In this document: positions 1-7,195 of the stretch, piece after piece
How positions within the stretch are numbered: position 1 is the first letter of the stretch
How the letters are laid out: each line of letters starts with the position of its first letter
From: an uncultured Prevotella sp.
GTDB lineage: Bacteria; Bacteroidota; Bacteroidia; Bacteroidales; Bacteroidaceae
NCBI GenBank assembly: GCA_900552675.1
Contig: USAI01000051.1
Coordinates: forward strand, 1-15,692
DNA length: 15,692 bases
Direction of reading: 5' to 3'
Notes under the pieces: model-generated
Told to the model about the DNA's origin: nothing
The model's input: the letters and a program-made list of their open reading frames with translations, nothing else
The model's database searches: none
Translations under genes and position numbers: made by a program

Positions 1-113
1 TGTGCAACTTTTTACTCATATTTATCAACTTAAATTAATTCCGCCAACGGGTTGTATTTTGTTTTTTAGAAGAGAATAAATAACGCCCTATCATGTTAAA
101 AGCCCACAAAAGT

Positions 114-144
114 TTTGATATTCATCAAATATTATCTATTTTTG
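114..144 (+). promoter_or_regulatory. Bacteroidetes-type promoter for the DUF4160-DUF2442 pair
   Basis: A TTTG box at 114-117 is followed after 19 bp by TATTTTTG at 137-144. This fits the Bacteroidetes primary sigma consensus (TTTG, about 19 bp, TAnnTTTG). It puts the transcription start near 150 and leaves a short leader before the ATG at 175. Confidence 0.65.
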
Positions 145-174
145 TTTCGTAAACAATTAATCATCAAGATAGTT

Positions 175-426
175 ATGCCAGAGATTGTTAGATTTTACGG
201 AATAATTATTAAAATGTTCTTTAAACCCAAAGAACATGAGCCATCGCATATACATGCCATTTATAACGAGTATGTAGGTTTATTTAATATTAAAACTTAT
301 GAAATGTTTGAAGGCGATCTTCCTGCAAAGGCTCAAGAACTGGTTACAGAATGGCTGTCTTTACACAGCACAGAACTTCAAGAGATGTGGGATAAACAAA
401 TCATAACCAAACTTCCACCATTATGA
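175..426 (+). CDS. DUF4160 domain protein
   Basis: This 83-residue protein starts MPEIVRFYG and carries the family signature of a hydrophobic strand, then FFKPKEHEPSHIHA (the EHxPxHxHA-type motif) near residues 18-31, and a C-terminal helix ending in W-x9-EMWDK-like residues. The frame is open upstream to 115, but the ATG at 175 matches the usual family start and lies just behind the promoter at 114-144. Its last bases overlap the next gene by 4 bp (ATGA), so the two are probably translationally coupled. DUF4160 and DUF2442 proteins commonly occur as neighbours in bacteria and have been suspected of forming toxin-antitoxin-like modules, but their biochemistry is not established. The family call is by recognised motifs; function is unknown. 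Confidence 0.85.
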   Translation: MPEIVRFYGIIIKMFFKPKEHEPSHIHAIYNEYVGLFNIKTYEMFEGDLPAKAQELVTEWLSLHSTELQEMWDKQIITKLPPL

Positions 427-671
427 TACCAAGAATTAAAAAGATAACCGCGTTAGATGATTTCATTCTCTTTGTTGAGTTTGACGACGGTTACAAAGTA
501 ATGTATGATGTGAAGGATGATATTAAAACCCTTCCATCGTTTCGCGCTTTAACAAATGTGTATGGGCTGTTTAAACAAGTGCAACTTGATAGCAGTCGAA
601 CCTGTGTATATTGGAACGACGAAATCGATTTACCCAGCGATTGCATTTATGAATACGGCAAAGCAGCTTAA
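423..671 (+). CDS. DUF2442 domain protein
   Basis: An 82-residue protein with the DUF2442 pattern: a beta-rich N-terminus (ITALDDFILFVEFDDGYKVMYDVKDDI), a central F-x-L/V segment, and the typical C-terminal stretch VYWNDEIDLPSDCIYE. Its ATG overlaps the stop of the DUF4160 gene by 4 bp, so the two are made from one message. In other genomes DUF2442 proteins lie next to DUF4160 or similar small proteins, and some are annotated as possible DNA-binding antitoxin partners. That role is inference here. The gene ends 13 bp before a strong hairpin at 685-743. Confidence 0.85.
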   Translation: MIPRIKKITALDDFILFVEFDDGYKVMYDVKDDIKTLPSFRALTNVYGLFKQVQLDSSRTCVYWNDEIDLPSDCIYEYGKAA

Positions 672-684
672 TACCTAAAAAAGA

Positions 685-743
685 AAATACGGATTTTTCT
701 AATTGTAGTGAACATTTCACCAGCATTAGAAAAATCCGTATTT
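685..743. terminator. bidirectional hairpin terminator between convergent genes
   Basis: A perfect 19-bp inverted repeat (685-703 and 725-743) has a nested 5-bp stem (GTGAA/TTCAC, 708-712 and 716-720) in its loop. On the minus strand the stem is followed by TTTTCTTTTTT, a good Rho-independent tail for the PCMD gene; on the plus strand the tail is weaker (TTTGTTTAA). It separates the plus-strand DUF2442 gene from the convergent minus-strand gene. Confidence 0.75.
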
Positions 744-772
744 GTTTAAGAATATTTTTCGCTATCTACCTT

Positions 773-1783
773 TTAATACTCCACCCTCACGTTATCAACC
801 CACAATGTGTTGCCCACCGAGCCGATATAGGCGCCACCATGACTCGAGTCGAACTGCAACACCATGTGCGTGGGAGCCTCGTTGGCCGTGGCCCATCCTA
901 TCTCTTTCACTGGCATCATCTTGCCTTTCGAGTTTTTCGCCCATTTTATATCATCGCCCGTAAGCAATCCCATATAGGGTTTGTAGAAACTTTGGTGTGT
1001 AATGTCGCCATAGTGTATAGGGAAGGCGGCGTTCTCCACCCATCCGTTTGTGGTCTTGCTGAAGCGCACCACCATGGTGCCCACCCGCTTAGCCCAGATG
1101 TTGCCCTTGGCGTCCTCCCAGCGTTTCTGCAAGAAGCACACACAGTCGGCCATGTCTATACCTGCCACCGTCTTCACCTTGCTGAAGCCCGTCTCCTTTA
1201 TGCGGTTGGGATGTCCCGACAGCTTCACCTTATAGTCGAAGACGAGCGCCTTAGGGCGTCCCGTAAACTTCATGCCGGCATTGAGCTTCGCCATGGGGTT
1301 TGAGGTCGAGGTGATAGGCTCGAGCGTCTGTCCGAGGAATATGCTGCCTGCCGCTAACACCTTGATATTCACGATGCCCAGCACCTTACAGGTTTCAATA
1401 TGGGTGACAAGCTTGGCGCAGCTGCCGTGGCCTGGATGCTCGTCGCGATACACCGACACGTTGGTCTTTGTGATGCCCGACACCTTTGCCATAACATTTG
1501 AGGTGCCCCAAGGCGATCCACCCCAGTTAGTGTAAGGTGCGTTTTGTGCCCATACCTTGGTGGGTGCTATCTCGTGCAGCGTCTTCATGTTTCCACCTAT
1601 TATGCTGCTTTCCTTTACGTGGCGTGTCACCCATTGGTTCATGTCGCCATATTTTATAAAGTGTGTTCCTTCGTTGTCGGTGGCGGCCCATGCCGTCGTA
1701 GCAGAAGCCAGCATCAACACGATGCCCGCTTTCATCAACATTCTTTTCATATCCATATCAATCTTTTTAAAAAAACTATACAT
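773..1783 (-). CDS. secreted PCMD (putative carbohydrate metabolism domain) protein
   Basis: This 336-residue protein has an N-terminal signal peptide ending in ATTAWA, then a beta-sandwich-like sequence. The C-terminus (HMVLQFDSSHGGAYIGSVGN followed by TLWVDNVRVEY) is the hallmark ending of the PCMD family of Bacteroidetes, in which a strand with a GSTLWVD-like motif closes the domain. Such proteins are exported and are thought to bind or act on glycans or lipoglycans; no reaction is established. The frame opens with a TTG at 1801. I use the ATG at 1783, but ATGs at 1756 and 1750, just before the lysine-rich signal peptide, are equally possible. The gene follows the EptA-like gene by 24 bp on the same strand, so they are probably one operon, which hints at a job in envelope glycolipid biology. 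Confidence 0.75.
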   Translation of the reverse strand: MYSFFKKIDMDMKRMLMKAGIVLMLASATTAWAATDNEGTHFIKYGDMNQWVTRHVKESSIIGGNMKTLHEIAPTKVWAQNAPYTNWGGSPWGTSNVMAKVSGITKTNVSVYRDEHPGHGSCAKLVTHIETCKVLGIVNIKVLAAGSIFLGQTLEPITSTSNPMAKLNAGMKFTGRPKALVFDYKVKLSGHPNRIKETGFSKVKTVAGIDMADCVCFLQKRWEDAKGNIWAKRVGTMVVRFSKTTNGWVENAAFPIHYGDITHQSFYKPYMGLLTGDDIKWAKNSKGKMMPVKEIGWATANEAPTHMVLQFDSSHGGAYIGSVGNTLWVDNVRVEY

Positions 1784-1807
1784 TTTTCTTTTCTCTTTCA
1801 ACAGTTC

Positions 1808-3505
1808 TCACTCCTTAATGCCCCACCGCTTCATAGCCTCAAAATCTTTTGGGGCTAAGCATTGGTGGTAGAGCCGAGGCTCGTTATGATCGTCGATGAA
1901 GAGGCGAGGATGCGAGACAAAGACAGGCGAAGCCAGCGACAGCGAGTCGTTACGATACGAGGTTTCAACACCGCCCATGGTGAGCAAGGTGTGGAACACG
2001 CTGTTGCTCTCAGCCTTGCGGTGGCGGTTAGCGTCGAGGCACGACACAATGTCGGCGTGGCGCTGACGATAGTCGGCCGACGTCCACACGATGAGCGGCA
2101 CATGTAGCTGCCAGAACGAGGGGAAGGGCGAGGCGTGCAGGAAGAGATGTCGGGCGTCGTCAAAGATATCTTCGCCATGGTCAGAGGTGTACATCATTGC
2201 CGCGCTGCCGCCACGCGCCGTAAGCGTCTGAGTGACAAGTCCAAGCAGGTGGTCGGTTTGTCGTATCGAGTTGTCGTAGGCGTTAACCAGCTGCTGACGA
2301 TATCTCGCCTTTGCGCCATCATATTTGTCAGAGCCAAAGATGCGCATTGAGGCAGGATAGCGGTCGACATAGCTAAAATGCGAGCCATAGGTATGTAGCA
2401 CAACAAACAGGCGCTCGCCACGATGTTTCTCCAGTCGTTGCTGAAACGGTTGCAGTAGGTCGGTATCGAAGACATTGTCTGATCTGCTGTCGCGCAGAAA
2501 CAGGCAGTCGTCGGCTTGCTCACCGAGGAAGTCGATGAACGAGTGGTTGCGTTGCTGGTTCGAGAGAAACACCGTGTGGTAGCCCGCCTCGCGAAACGCC
2601 TGCATTATGCCCTTGGTGTGATACAATATTTCATAGTCGTTAGCTTCGGCCAACGACAACAGAATGGGCACGCTCTTGTGTGTGGTGTTGCTCTGGCTCA
2701 TGTAGTTGGTGAACACCGTCAGCCCCTTGACCTGCGCGAGCAGAGGGTTGGTCTTGCGGCTGTAGCCATAGAGCTGCCAGTTATCGGCACGGCTGGTCTC
2801 GCCGATGACGAGCACCACCGTCTCAGGCACCTTGTCGTGAAACGAGCATTTGGCGTAATACTTAAAATCTTTCGATGCCTCCTTGTATCGCACCGACACC
2901 GCCTGCCTACTAAACGCCATGCCAAAGTTGCACACAGCGTTCAACGGAAACATATCAGTGGTGGGCTTATAGTGAGTGAAGGCCGAAAACAGCGCCGTGA
3001 GCAACATGGCCACCGCTGTGGCGCTGAGGGCAGGCATACGTTGGCATTTTACAAATTTGACGTCGAGATAGCGCTTGCGCATCCACAGCACGGCAGCCAG
3101 CGTCAGTGTGGGCACATATATCACCACCACCCACACAATGGCGGGCAGCAGTTGCGACAGCAGTTCGCCCACCTCGCCCGAATTGGTTGTAACCAAGTTC
3201 AGCCACATATCTACGGCAATAGGTCCGCGCCCATACAAATAAGTCAGCACCATTTGAAAGGCGCCAAGAAAGAGCACGGGCAGCAAGAAGACAACGGTGC
3301 GTCCCACATTTTTCGACAGCGTAAGCACCAGCCAGTAGACAGCCAGTGGCATCACAACATTGACAATGCGGCCACCCCATGTCAGCTGTTCGGTGTATGA
3401 CAATATGAGATTGGGGAGAATGAGGACGAAGAGGAAGAGAAGCCCCTCCCAGCCTCCCCGGTGGGGAGGAGAAGTGAGATTACTATTTTGGGTTGTATTA
3501 TTCAT
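1808..3505 (-). CDS. phosphoethanolamine transferase, EptA/LptA-like (sulfatase fold)
   Basis: A 565-residue inner-membrane enzyme of the EptA/LptA class, which moves phosphoethanolamine from phosphatidylethanolamine onto lipid A or other surface glycans. Hydrophobic segments fill roughly residues 21-37, 47-63, 70-90, 118-141 and 160-176; the periplasmic sulfatase-fold domain follows. Motifs seen: GETSRADN with metal-ligand E236; the nucleophile region SQSNTTHKSVP, where Thr275 aligns best with the catalytic Thr; HTYGSH at 371-376; and TSDHGED with D442 and H443. Lipid A of this phylum often carries phosphoethanolamine, but the acceptor cannot be read from sequence. Oddly, residues 10-22 (LTSPPHRGGWEGL) are translated from a GC-rich palindromic repeat that also occurs in nearby non-coding DNA, so the N-terminus may have been added by repeat insertion. 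The PCMD gene follows by 24 bp. Confidence 0.9.
   Translation of the reverse strand: MNNTTQNSNLTSPPHRGGWEGLLFLFVLILPNLILSYTEQLTWGGRIVNVVMPLAVYWLVLTLSKNVGRTVVFLLPVLFLGAFQMVLTYLYGRGPIAVDMWLNLVTTNSGEVGELLSQLLPAIVWVVVIYVPTLTLAAVLWMRKRYLDVKFVKCQRMPALSATAVAMLLTALFSAFTHYKPTTDMFPLNAVCNFGMAFSRQAVSVRYKEASKDFKYYAKCSFHDKVPETVVLVIGETSRADNWQLYGYSRKTNPLLAQVKGLTVFTNYMSQSNTTHKSVPILLSLAEANDYEILYHTKGIMQAFREAGYHTVFLSNQQRNHSFIDFLGEQADDCLFLRDSRSDNVFDTDLLQPFQQRLEKHRGERLFVVLHTYGSHFSYVDRYPASMRIFGSDKYDGAKARYRQQLVNAYDNSIRQTDHLLGLVTQTLTARGGSAAMMYTSDHGEDIFDDARHLFLHASPFPSFWQLHVPLIVWTSADYRQRHADIVSCLDANRHRKAESNSVFHTLLTMGGVETSYRNDSLSLASPVFVSHPRLFIDDHNEPRLYHQCLAPKDFEAMKRWGIKE
3440..3480 (-). repeat. GC-rich palindromic repeat inside the EptA-like gene
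   Basis: On the minus strand this reads CTCCTCCCCACCGGGGAGG followed by CTGGGAGGGGCT, the same layout (C-run, G-run, then G-rich tail ending GGGGCT) as the intergenic copies at 3625-3656, 3690-3729 and 15582-15635. It encodes residues of about 10-22 of the transferase. Confidence 0.7.
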
Positions 3506-3547
3506 CGTTATTTACTTTTAGACCATCATCATTTTATTTCAAGTTTC

Positions 3548-3564
3548 GCATGTCTTCGACATGC
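3548..3564. promoter_or_regulatory. perfect dyad upstream of the EptA-like gene
   Basis: GCATGTC-TTC-GACATGC is a perfect 7-bp inverted repeat with a 3-base centre, lying 43-59 bp upstream of the start at 3505. It could be an operator or a leader hairpin. No clear TAnnTTTG box was found close to it, so the promoter for this gene is not located. Confidence 0.4.
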
Positions 3565-3624
3565 TGTCAGTAAACGAGTTGACGAGTAAACAAGGAGATT
3601 AGTCTTGCTCGTTCAAGCTTTACA

Positions 3625-3656
3625 GCAAACCAGTCCTCCCCCACGGGGGGGGGGGG
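3625..3656 (+). repeat. GC-rich repeat copy with a run of 12 G
   Basis: GCAAACCAGTCCTCCCCCAC is followed by 12 consecutive G (3645-3656). The first 26 bp recur at 3690-3715, where the G run is only 6 long. Long G tracts slip easily, so this copy length may vary. Confidence 0.75.
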
Positions 3657-3689
3657 AAAACTAAAGGAAGCCAGGAAACTATCGGGGGC

Positions 3690-3729
3690 GCAAACCAGTC
3701 CTCCCCCACGGGGGGAGTTAGAGGGGGCT
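3690..3729 (+). repeat. GC-rich palindromic repeat copy
   Basis: Second direct copy of GCAAACCAGTCCTCCCCCAC-GGGGGG, here with the complete tail GAGTTAGAGGGGGCT. It ends on the stop codon of the Omp85-type gene and could help to terminate its transcript. Confidence 0.75.
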
Positions 3730-4951
3730 AAAACGCCTCATTAATATTAAATATAAACCCAGACCCATTACGGCCGAAGCCATAGTCGAGGCGCACGTTT
3801 ACGCCCTTTTTAAACTGCCAGCGGTAGCCCACGCCAGCGTTGGGCAAGATGCGGCGGAAGCGCAGCTCGCTGTATCGCGGAAACACCTCGGCGGCGCCCA
3901 CCCACAGTGCTATGCCGTTGCGGTGCCATATATGTTGTCGTAGCTCTATCTGTGCATCAATCACGTTCTTATCGCGGTAGCGACCCTCATAGTAGCCACG
4001 CATACGGTTGCTCGAGCCTACGTCTGACAGCATTGGCCACGGCACCTCGCCCGCACACTGCCGTGTATGCAGTTCGGCGGCAATGATGGCACCACGCCAC
4101 GCCTTATGATAGGTGGCCAACTGCATCTCGGCGCTATAATAAGTGTTGTTATTGCCCAAGAATGTGGGCGACGACATGAGGTCGAGCTGCAAAAACCAGC
4201 CACGCGAGGCGTTCAAGATAAAGTCGCGCGAGTCGAGGGTATAGCTCAATCCCACCCCCACATCGGTCACCGTCATTGGCCGCCCTGCCAACAGCTGTGG
4301 CGCACGGTCTTTCAGCTTATAGGCGTGCACATACTGGTAGCGAATGATGGGGCCCAGATACGAGTAGCGGTCAAGGCGAGCCAGCAAACGCGTCATCACC
4401 TCAAACTTAGTGCGGCTATACTTGCTCTTGTTGTTATCATCGTCGCTTTGCGGATAGCTAAAGCCCCACAGATAAGAAGGAAAGGTGTAAACGTAAAGAC
4501 GATAGTCGAGACGGAAACGACGGTGCGGAAAGAAATGGTTGCCACGCAAGCCTATCATCAAGAAAGCCTTGGTGGTAACATCGCTGTAAAGCGAGGCGTT
4601 TGAGCGTTCCAGCAGCGAGTCGGTGCGGTCGGCACTATAGGTAGCCGAGGCCACAAGGCCCAAGCCCAGTCCCGTGTCGGTATCATAATGGGGTCCGCCA
4701 ATAATGCCAAAGTCAATTTTCTTATTGGCCTTGGGCTTATCGCTCTCAGCAAAATAGCGCATCAAGCGTGCCACCAAGCCATGTTTCTGCGGGGCGGTAG
4801 CAGTATCGCTTACGGCTATAGTGGTATCGGCCGTGGCCACAAGGGTGGTATCGTTTGTTTGTGCCCATAATGGGTGGGCTGGCAGCGCAAGTGCTACGGC
4901 AACCAGCGGGCCAAACAAGCCACGACGCAGAAGTGTTTTCGGGTTATCCAT
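3728..4951 (-). CDS. Omp85/BamA-TamA superfamily outer membrane barrel protein without POTRA domains
   Basis: A 407-residue outer membrane protein. Residues 1-30 are a signal peptide (cleavage after PLWA). A Thr/Ala-rich linker follows to about residue 75, then amphipathic beta-strands start with IDFGIIGGPHYDTDTGLGLG. Residues 309-327 (SDVGSSNRMRGYYEGRYRD) carry the RGY-containing loop motif of the Omp85 superfamily, and the chain ends FIFNINEAF with the C-terminal Phe needed for barrel insertion. The length leaves room for a full barrel but no POTRA domains, so this is not BamA itself. It may be a barrel-only relative that moves or displays envelope components. It has its own promoter at 5054-5061 and a leader of about 95 nt, and is followed by the EptA-like gene after 222 bp. 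Confidence 0.8.
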   Translation of the reverse strand: MDNPKTLLRRGLFGPLVAVALALPAHPLWAQTNDTTLVATADTTIAVSDTATAPQKHGLVARLMRYFAESDKPKANKKIDFGIIGGPHYDTDTGLGLGLVASATYSADRTDSLLERSNASLYSDVTTKAFLMIGLRGNHFFPHRRFRLDYRLYVYTFPSYLWGFSYPQSDDDNNKSKYSRTKFEVMTRLLARLDRYSYLGPIIRYQYVHAYKLKDRAPQLLAGRPMTVTDVGVGLSYTLDSRDFILNASRGWFLQLDLMSSPTFLGNNNTYYSAEMQLATYHKAWRGAIIAAELHTRQCAGEVPWPMLSDVGSSNRMRGYYEGRYRDKNVIDAQIELRQHIWHRNGIALWVGAAEVFPRYSELRFRRILPNAGVGYRWQFKKGVNVRLDYGFGRNGSGFIFNINEAF

Positions 4952-5053
4952 AAAATGTGTAGTGTATATGAGTTTTTTGCCCTTTCAAAGGCTTATCGTC
5001 ATCTTCGTACAAGGCGGTGCTGGGCAAGCGATTGCCACACCGAAAACTTTTTG

Positions 5054-5061
5054 CAAAGATA
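5054..5061 (-). promoter_or_regulatory. -7 promoter box TATCTTTG for the Omp85-type gene
   Basis: The minus strand reads TATCTTTGC, an exact TAnnTTTG box about 100 bp upstream of the ATG at 4951. No exact TTTG is seen at the -33 position. Confidence 0.6.
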
Positions 5062-5103
5062 GCGTTTTATTTACACATTTATGTATAACCTCGTTGCAAT
5101 TAA

Positions 5104-5162
5104 GGTAAAAAAGAAATAAAAAGGCGACATTTTAAATAATCAGTAGGGTCACCTATGTCGCC
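5104..5162 (-). terminator. Rho-independent terminator of the NUDIX gene
   Basis: On the minus strand, just after the NUDIX stop codon, GGCGACAT and ATGTCGCC (5155-5162 and 5123-5130) form an 8-bp stem with a 24-nt loop that holds a smaller TAGG/CCTA stem. The tail is TTTTTATTTCTTTTTT. Confidence 0.75.
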
Positions 5163-5170
5163 ATTTATCC

Positions 5171-5701
5171 CTATTTCTGCAACGACTCAAGAAACTGGAT
5201 GAAGCCCCAACGCACTGAGCGCAGTCCGAACTGCTCGGTGTGTATGTCTTCAAGCTTCATCCACATACAGTCGGCCTCGCCCTCAGCATCGGCGGGCACC
5301 AGGCAGGTGTCGTCTTCTACCTCGCAGCGGTAAAACAGGTCGAGGGTGGGAATATCTATGCCACTGTAGCGGTATACGTTGGGCAAGCTAAACATATACT
5401 GCACGTGGTTTACGGTGAGGCCCGTCTCTTCCAGCACCTCGCGGCGCACACCTTGCTCGGCGGTTTCTCGCATATCGGCAAAGCCTCCAGGCAGGTCATA
5501 CATGCCCTTAGCGGGCTCGCGCTTGCGCTTCTCAACCAGCAGCTCGCCCTTGCTATTCAAGATGAAGGCCACGGTAGCGGCAGCGGGATTCATAAAAAAC
5601 TCAAAGCCACAGTTTTCACACTTGCGACTCTTTTCGCCATTTACGGTAAAATGATGACTGCCACAAAGGGGGCAGTACTCGAATTTTGTAAGTGGATGCA
5701 T
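5171..5701 (-). CDS. NUDIX hydrolase with N-terminal zinc ribbon
   Basis: A 176-residue cytoplasmic hydrolase of nucleoside diphosphates linked to another moiety. Residues 10-31 hold a four-cysteine zinc ribbon (CPLCG at 10-14, CENCG at 28-32). The NUDIX box is complete at residues 73-95 and matches GX5EX7REUXEEXGU: G73, E79, R87-E88, E91-E92, G94. The acidic box residues bind the catalytic divalent metal. The zinc ribbon recalls NudC (NADH pyrophosphatase), but this protein is much shorter and lacks its N-terminal domain, so the substrate (NADH, ADP-ribose or other) cannot be assigned. It stands alone, with a terminator at 5104-5162 and a promoter shared back to back with the esterase gene. 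Confidence 0.9.
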   Translation of the reverse strand: MHPLTKFEYCPLCGSHHFTVNGEKSRKCENCGFEFFMNPAAATVAFILNSKGELLVEKRKREPAKGMYDLPGGFADMRETAEQGVRREVLEETGLTVNHVQYMFSLPNVYRYSGIDIPTLDLFYRCEVEDDTCLVPADAEGEADCMWMKLEDIHTEQFGLRSVRWGFIQFLESLQK

Positions 5702-5724
5702 ATCTATCTATACTTTTCGTGCTG

Positions 5725-5756
5725 CAATATTACAAAAAAATAACTATCTTTGCAAA
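5725..5756 (-). promoter_or_regulatory. possible promoter of the NUDIX gene
   Basis: The minus strand shows TTTG (5756-5753), 20 bp, then TAATATTG (5732-5725), one mismatch from TAnnTTTG, about 24 bp before the start codon. It overlaps the plus-strand -7 box at 5745-5752, so the two divergent promoters may compete. Confidence 0.45.
5745..5752 (+). promoter_or_regulatory. -7 promoter box TATCTTTG for the esterase gene
   Basis: Exact TAnnTTTG box, giving a leader of about 80 nt before the ATG at 5838. Confidence 0.6.
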
Positions 5757-5837
5757 CGAATGAAGCAATAATGTAAAAAAATAGTTTCGCTGGTTACTGA
5801 CAAACGAAGCTGCAAAAAAAATACTAACAACAAGAAA

Positions 5838-6662
5838 ATGAAAACAAGAAACATTCTGTTGACAGTGGGCCTCACATTGCTGTCGCTTACAGCTATGGCC
5901 CAAAAAAGCTTTGACGTAAAACTATGGAACAATAAGATGCCAAACAGCAATGGCGACGAGAAAGATGTGCCTGAACTGAAGGTGTTTCTGCCAGCCGAAG
6001 GTAAGGCTACAGGCCGAGCCGTGGTGCTGTGCCCTGGTGGCGCATACCGCCGTTTGTGCATGGACTATGAGGGCACCGACTGGGCTCCGTTCTTCAACAA
6101 TATGGGCATTGCTGCCATCGTGCTGAAGTATCGTCTGCCCAACACTAACCCGCTGGTACCACTGAGCGATGCCGAAGAGGCGCTGCGCCTTGTGCGCCGT
6201 AACGCCAAGGCATGGCACATCAACCCTTCAGACGTGGGCATCATGGGGTCGTCGGCAGGCGGACACTTAGCTGCCACCGTGGCCACAAAGGGTAAGGGCG
6301 AGGCGAAGCCCGACTTCCAAATTCTCTTCTACCCCGTCATCACCATGGTGCCAGCATACACCAACCTGACAACGCACAACTATCTGCTGGGCGAGAAAGC
6401 GAAGAAGAAAGACGAGCAACTGTATAGCGCCGACATGCACGTAACACGTGTCACACCGCGCGCCTTCATCGTCTTGTCTGACGACGACCAGGTGGTGCTG
6501 CCCATCAACGGCGTAAACTATTACACCGAACTGTATCGCCACGATGTGCCTGCCTCGCTCTTCGTCTTCCCCGACGGCGGACATGGCTTCGGCATCAAAC
6601 CCTCGTTTAAATATCATGCCGAGATGCTGCTAAACCTACGCGCCTGGCTGAACAGCTTCTAA
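5838..6662 (+). CDS. secreted alpha/beta hydrolase (esterase, acetyl-xylan-esterase-like)
   Basis: A 274-residue exported esterase. Residues 1-21 are a signal peptide (cleavage after TAMA, leaving QKSF). CPGGAY at 65-70 is the oxyanion-hole HGG-type motif, GSSAGGH at 137-143 gives the nucleophile Ser139, an Asp in the SDDDQ stretch at 214-218 is the likely acid, and His249 in DGGHGFG completes the triad. This fits the BD-FAE/COG0657-type esterases that in gut Bacteroidetes remove acetyl or feruloyl groups from plant polysaccharides. The substrate is inferred from family only, since no xylanase or SusC/D genes lie nearby. It is probably transcribed alone, from the box at 5745 to the hairpin at 6682-6717. 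Confidence 0.88.
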   Translation: MKTRNILLTVGLTLLSLTAMAQKSFDVKLWNNKMPNSNGDEKDVPELKVFLPAEGKATGRAVVLCPGGAYRRLCMDYEGTDWAPFFNNMGIAAIVLKYRLPNTNPLVPLSDAEEALRLVRRNAKAWHINPSDVGIMGSSAGGHLAATVATKGKGEAKPDFQILFYPVITMVPAYTNLTTHNYLLGEKAKKKDEQLYSADMHVTRVTPRAFIVLSDDDQVVLPINGVNYYTELYRHDVPASLFVFPDGGHGFGIKPSFKYHAEMLLNLRAWLNSF

Positions 6663-6681
6663 GATACCCTTTTTCATTGCG

Positions 6682-6717
6682 GGAGGACGGGGCACGGAGG
6701 CCACCGTCCTACTTTTT
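6682..6717 (+). repeat. GGGCACGGAG-loop hairpin repeat, also a probable terminator of the esterase gene
   Basis: Arms GGAGGACGG/CCGTCCTAC (8 of 9 bp pair) enclose GGCACGGAGGCCA; the hairpin is followed by TTTTT at 6714-6718. All but one base of the 31 recur at 15505-15535. It starts 19 bp after the esterase stop codon. Confidence 0.75.
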
Positions 6718-6763
6718 GGTTACCCTATTTTAATACTTACGGCAAAGAGGGGGTATCTAAATA

Positions 6764-6793
6764 GTAGGCCAGGGTCTCCGTGCCCTGGCCTCC
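6764..6793 (-). repeat. second GGGCACGGAG-loop hairpin, opposite strand
   Basis: Read on the minus strand, GGAGGCCAGGG-CACGGAGA-CCCTGGCCTAC: the same loop as the copies at 6682 and 15505, but with different stem bases that still pair (10 of 11 bp). Confidence 0.7.
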
Positions 6794-6850
6794 AGCAACC
6801 AAATTATATTATTACGAGCATAAATAACAGCATATACTTGTCACCATTTT

Positions 6851-6894
6851 TGTATATTTATGCAAAAACGCCAGCAGTTTTGTATATTTATGCA
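6851..6894. promoter_or_regulatory. two TGTATATTTATGCA sites, 30 bp apart
   Basis: TGTATATTTATGCA occurs at 6851-6864 and 6881-6894, with a third copy at 7134-7147. The 14-mer is a near-palindrome (TGYATA-WW-TATRCA). Its form recalls arginine-repressor-type boxes, but no arginine gene is in the window, so the regulator is unknown. Confidence 0.5.
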
Positions 6895-7003
6895 TTTCCA
6901 TTATTTTACATTGTTTAACGTAATATCTGTTAATATTCTAACAATCGCGTTGCGTTTCGTTCGTTTTACTTATACTTTTCAAAGTTAATACCTCTCAGTT
7001 GAG

Positions 7004-7091
7004 AAACCCTTGGTTTCAGGTCCTAAAACCCTTGGTTTCGCACCCTAAAACCCTTGGTTTTACAACATGAAACCAAGGCTTTCAGACCGTA
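7004..7091. repeat. four 22-bp tandem units with a palindromic core
   Basis: Units at 7004-7025, 7026-7047, 7048-7069 and 7070-7091, exactly 22 bp each. The first three begin AAACCCTTGGTTT; the fourth carries the core in the opposite sense (AAACCAAGG). Each core is an interrupted palindrome AAACC..GGTTT, while the rest of the unit varies. Confidence 0.8.
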
Positions 7092-7195
7092 AATCGATGG
7101 GTATCTCAAACCACTCTCGATGCACCCTAAAACTGTATATTTATGCAATTCTTGCTGCTTGTCGGCAAACAGCCACATCCCAGCCATCTAAATAC

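Noticed and set aside
115..174. Upstream extension of the DUF4160 gene to an ATG at 115
   Set aside because: It would overlap the promoter (114-144), and the added residues are unlike the family's N-terminus.
175..671. Calling DUF4160-DUF2442 a proven toxin-antitoxin system
   Set aside because: The gene layout fits, but no toxin fold or activity can be read from the sequence.
2516..3400. Long plus-strand frame of 294 codons opposite the EptA-like gene
   Set aside because: Shadow of a GC-rich gene: the minus-strand frame has full catalytic motifs and membrane helices, while this one is His/Gln-rich without domain features.
7004..7091. CRISPR array
   Set aside because: Repeat plus spacer is only 22 bp, the last unit is flipped, and there are no cas genes.
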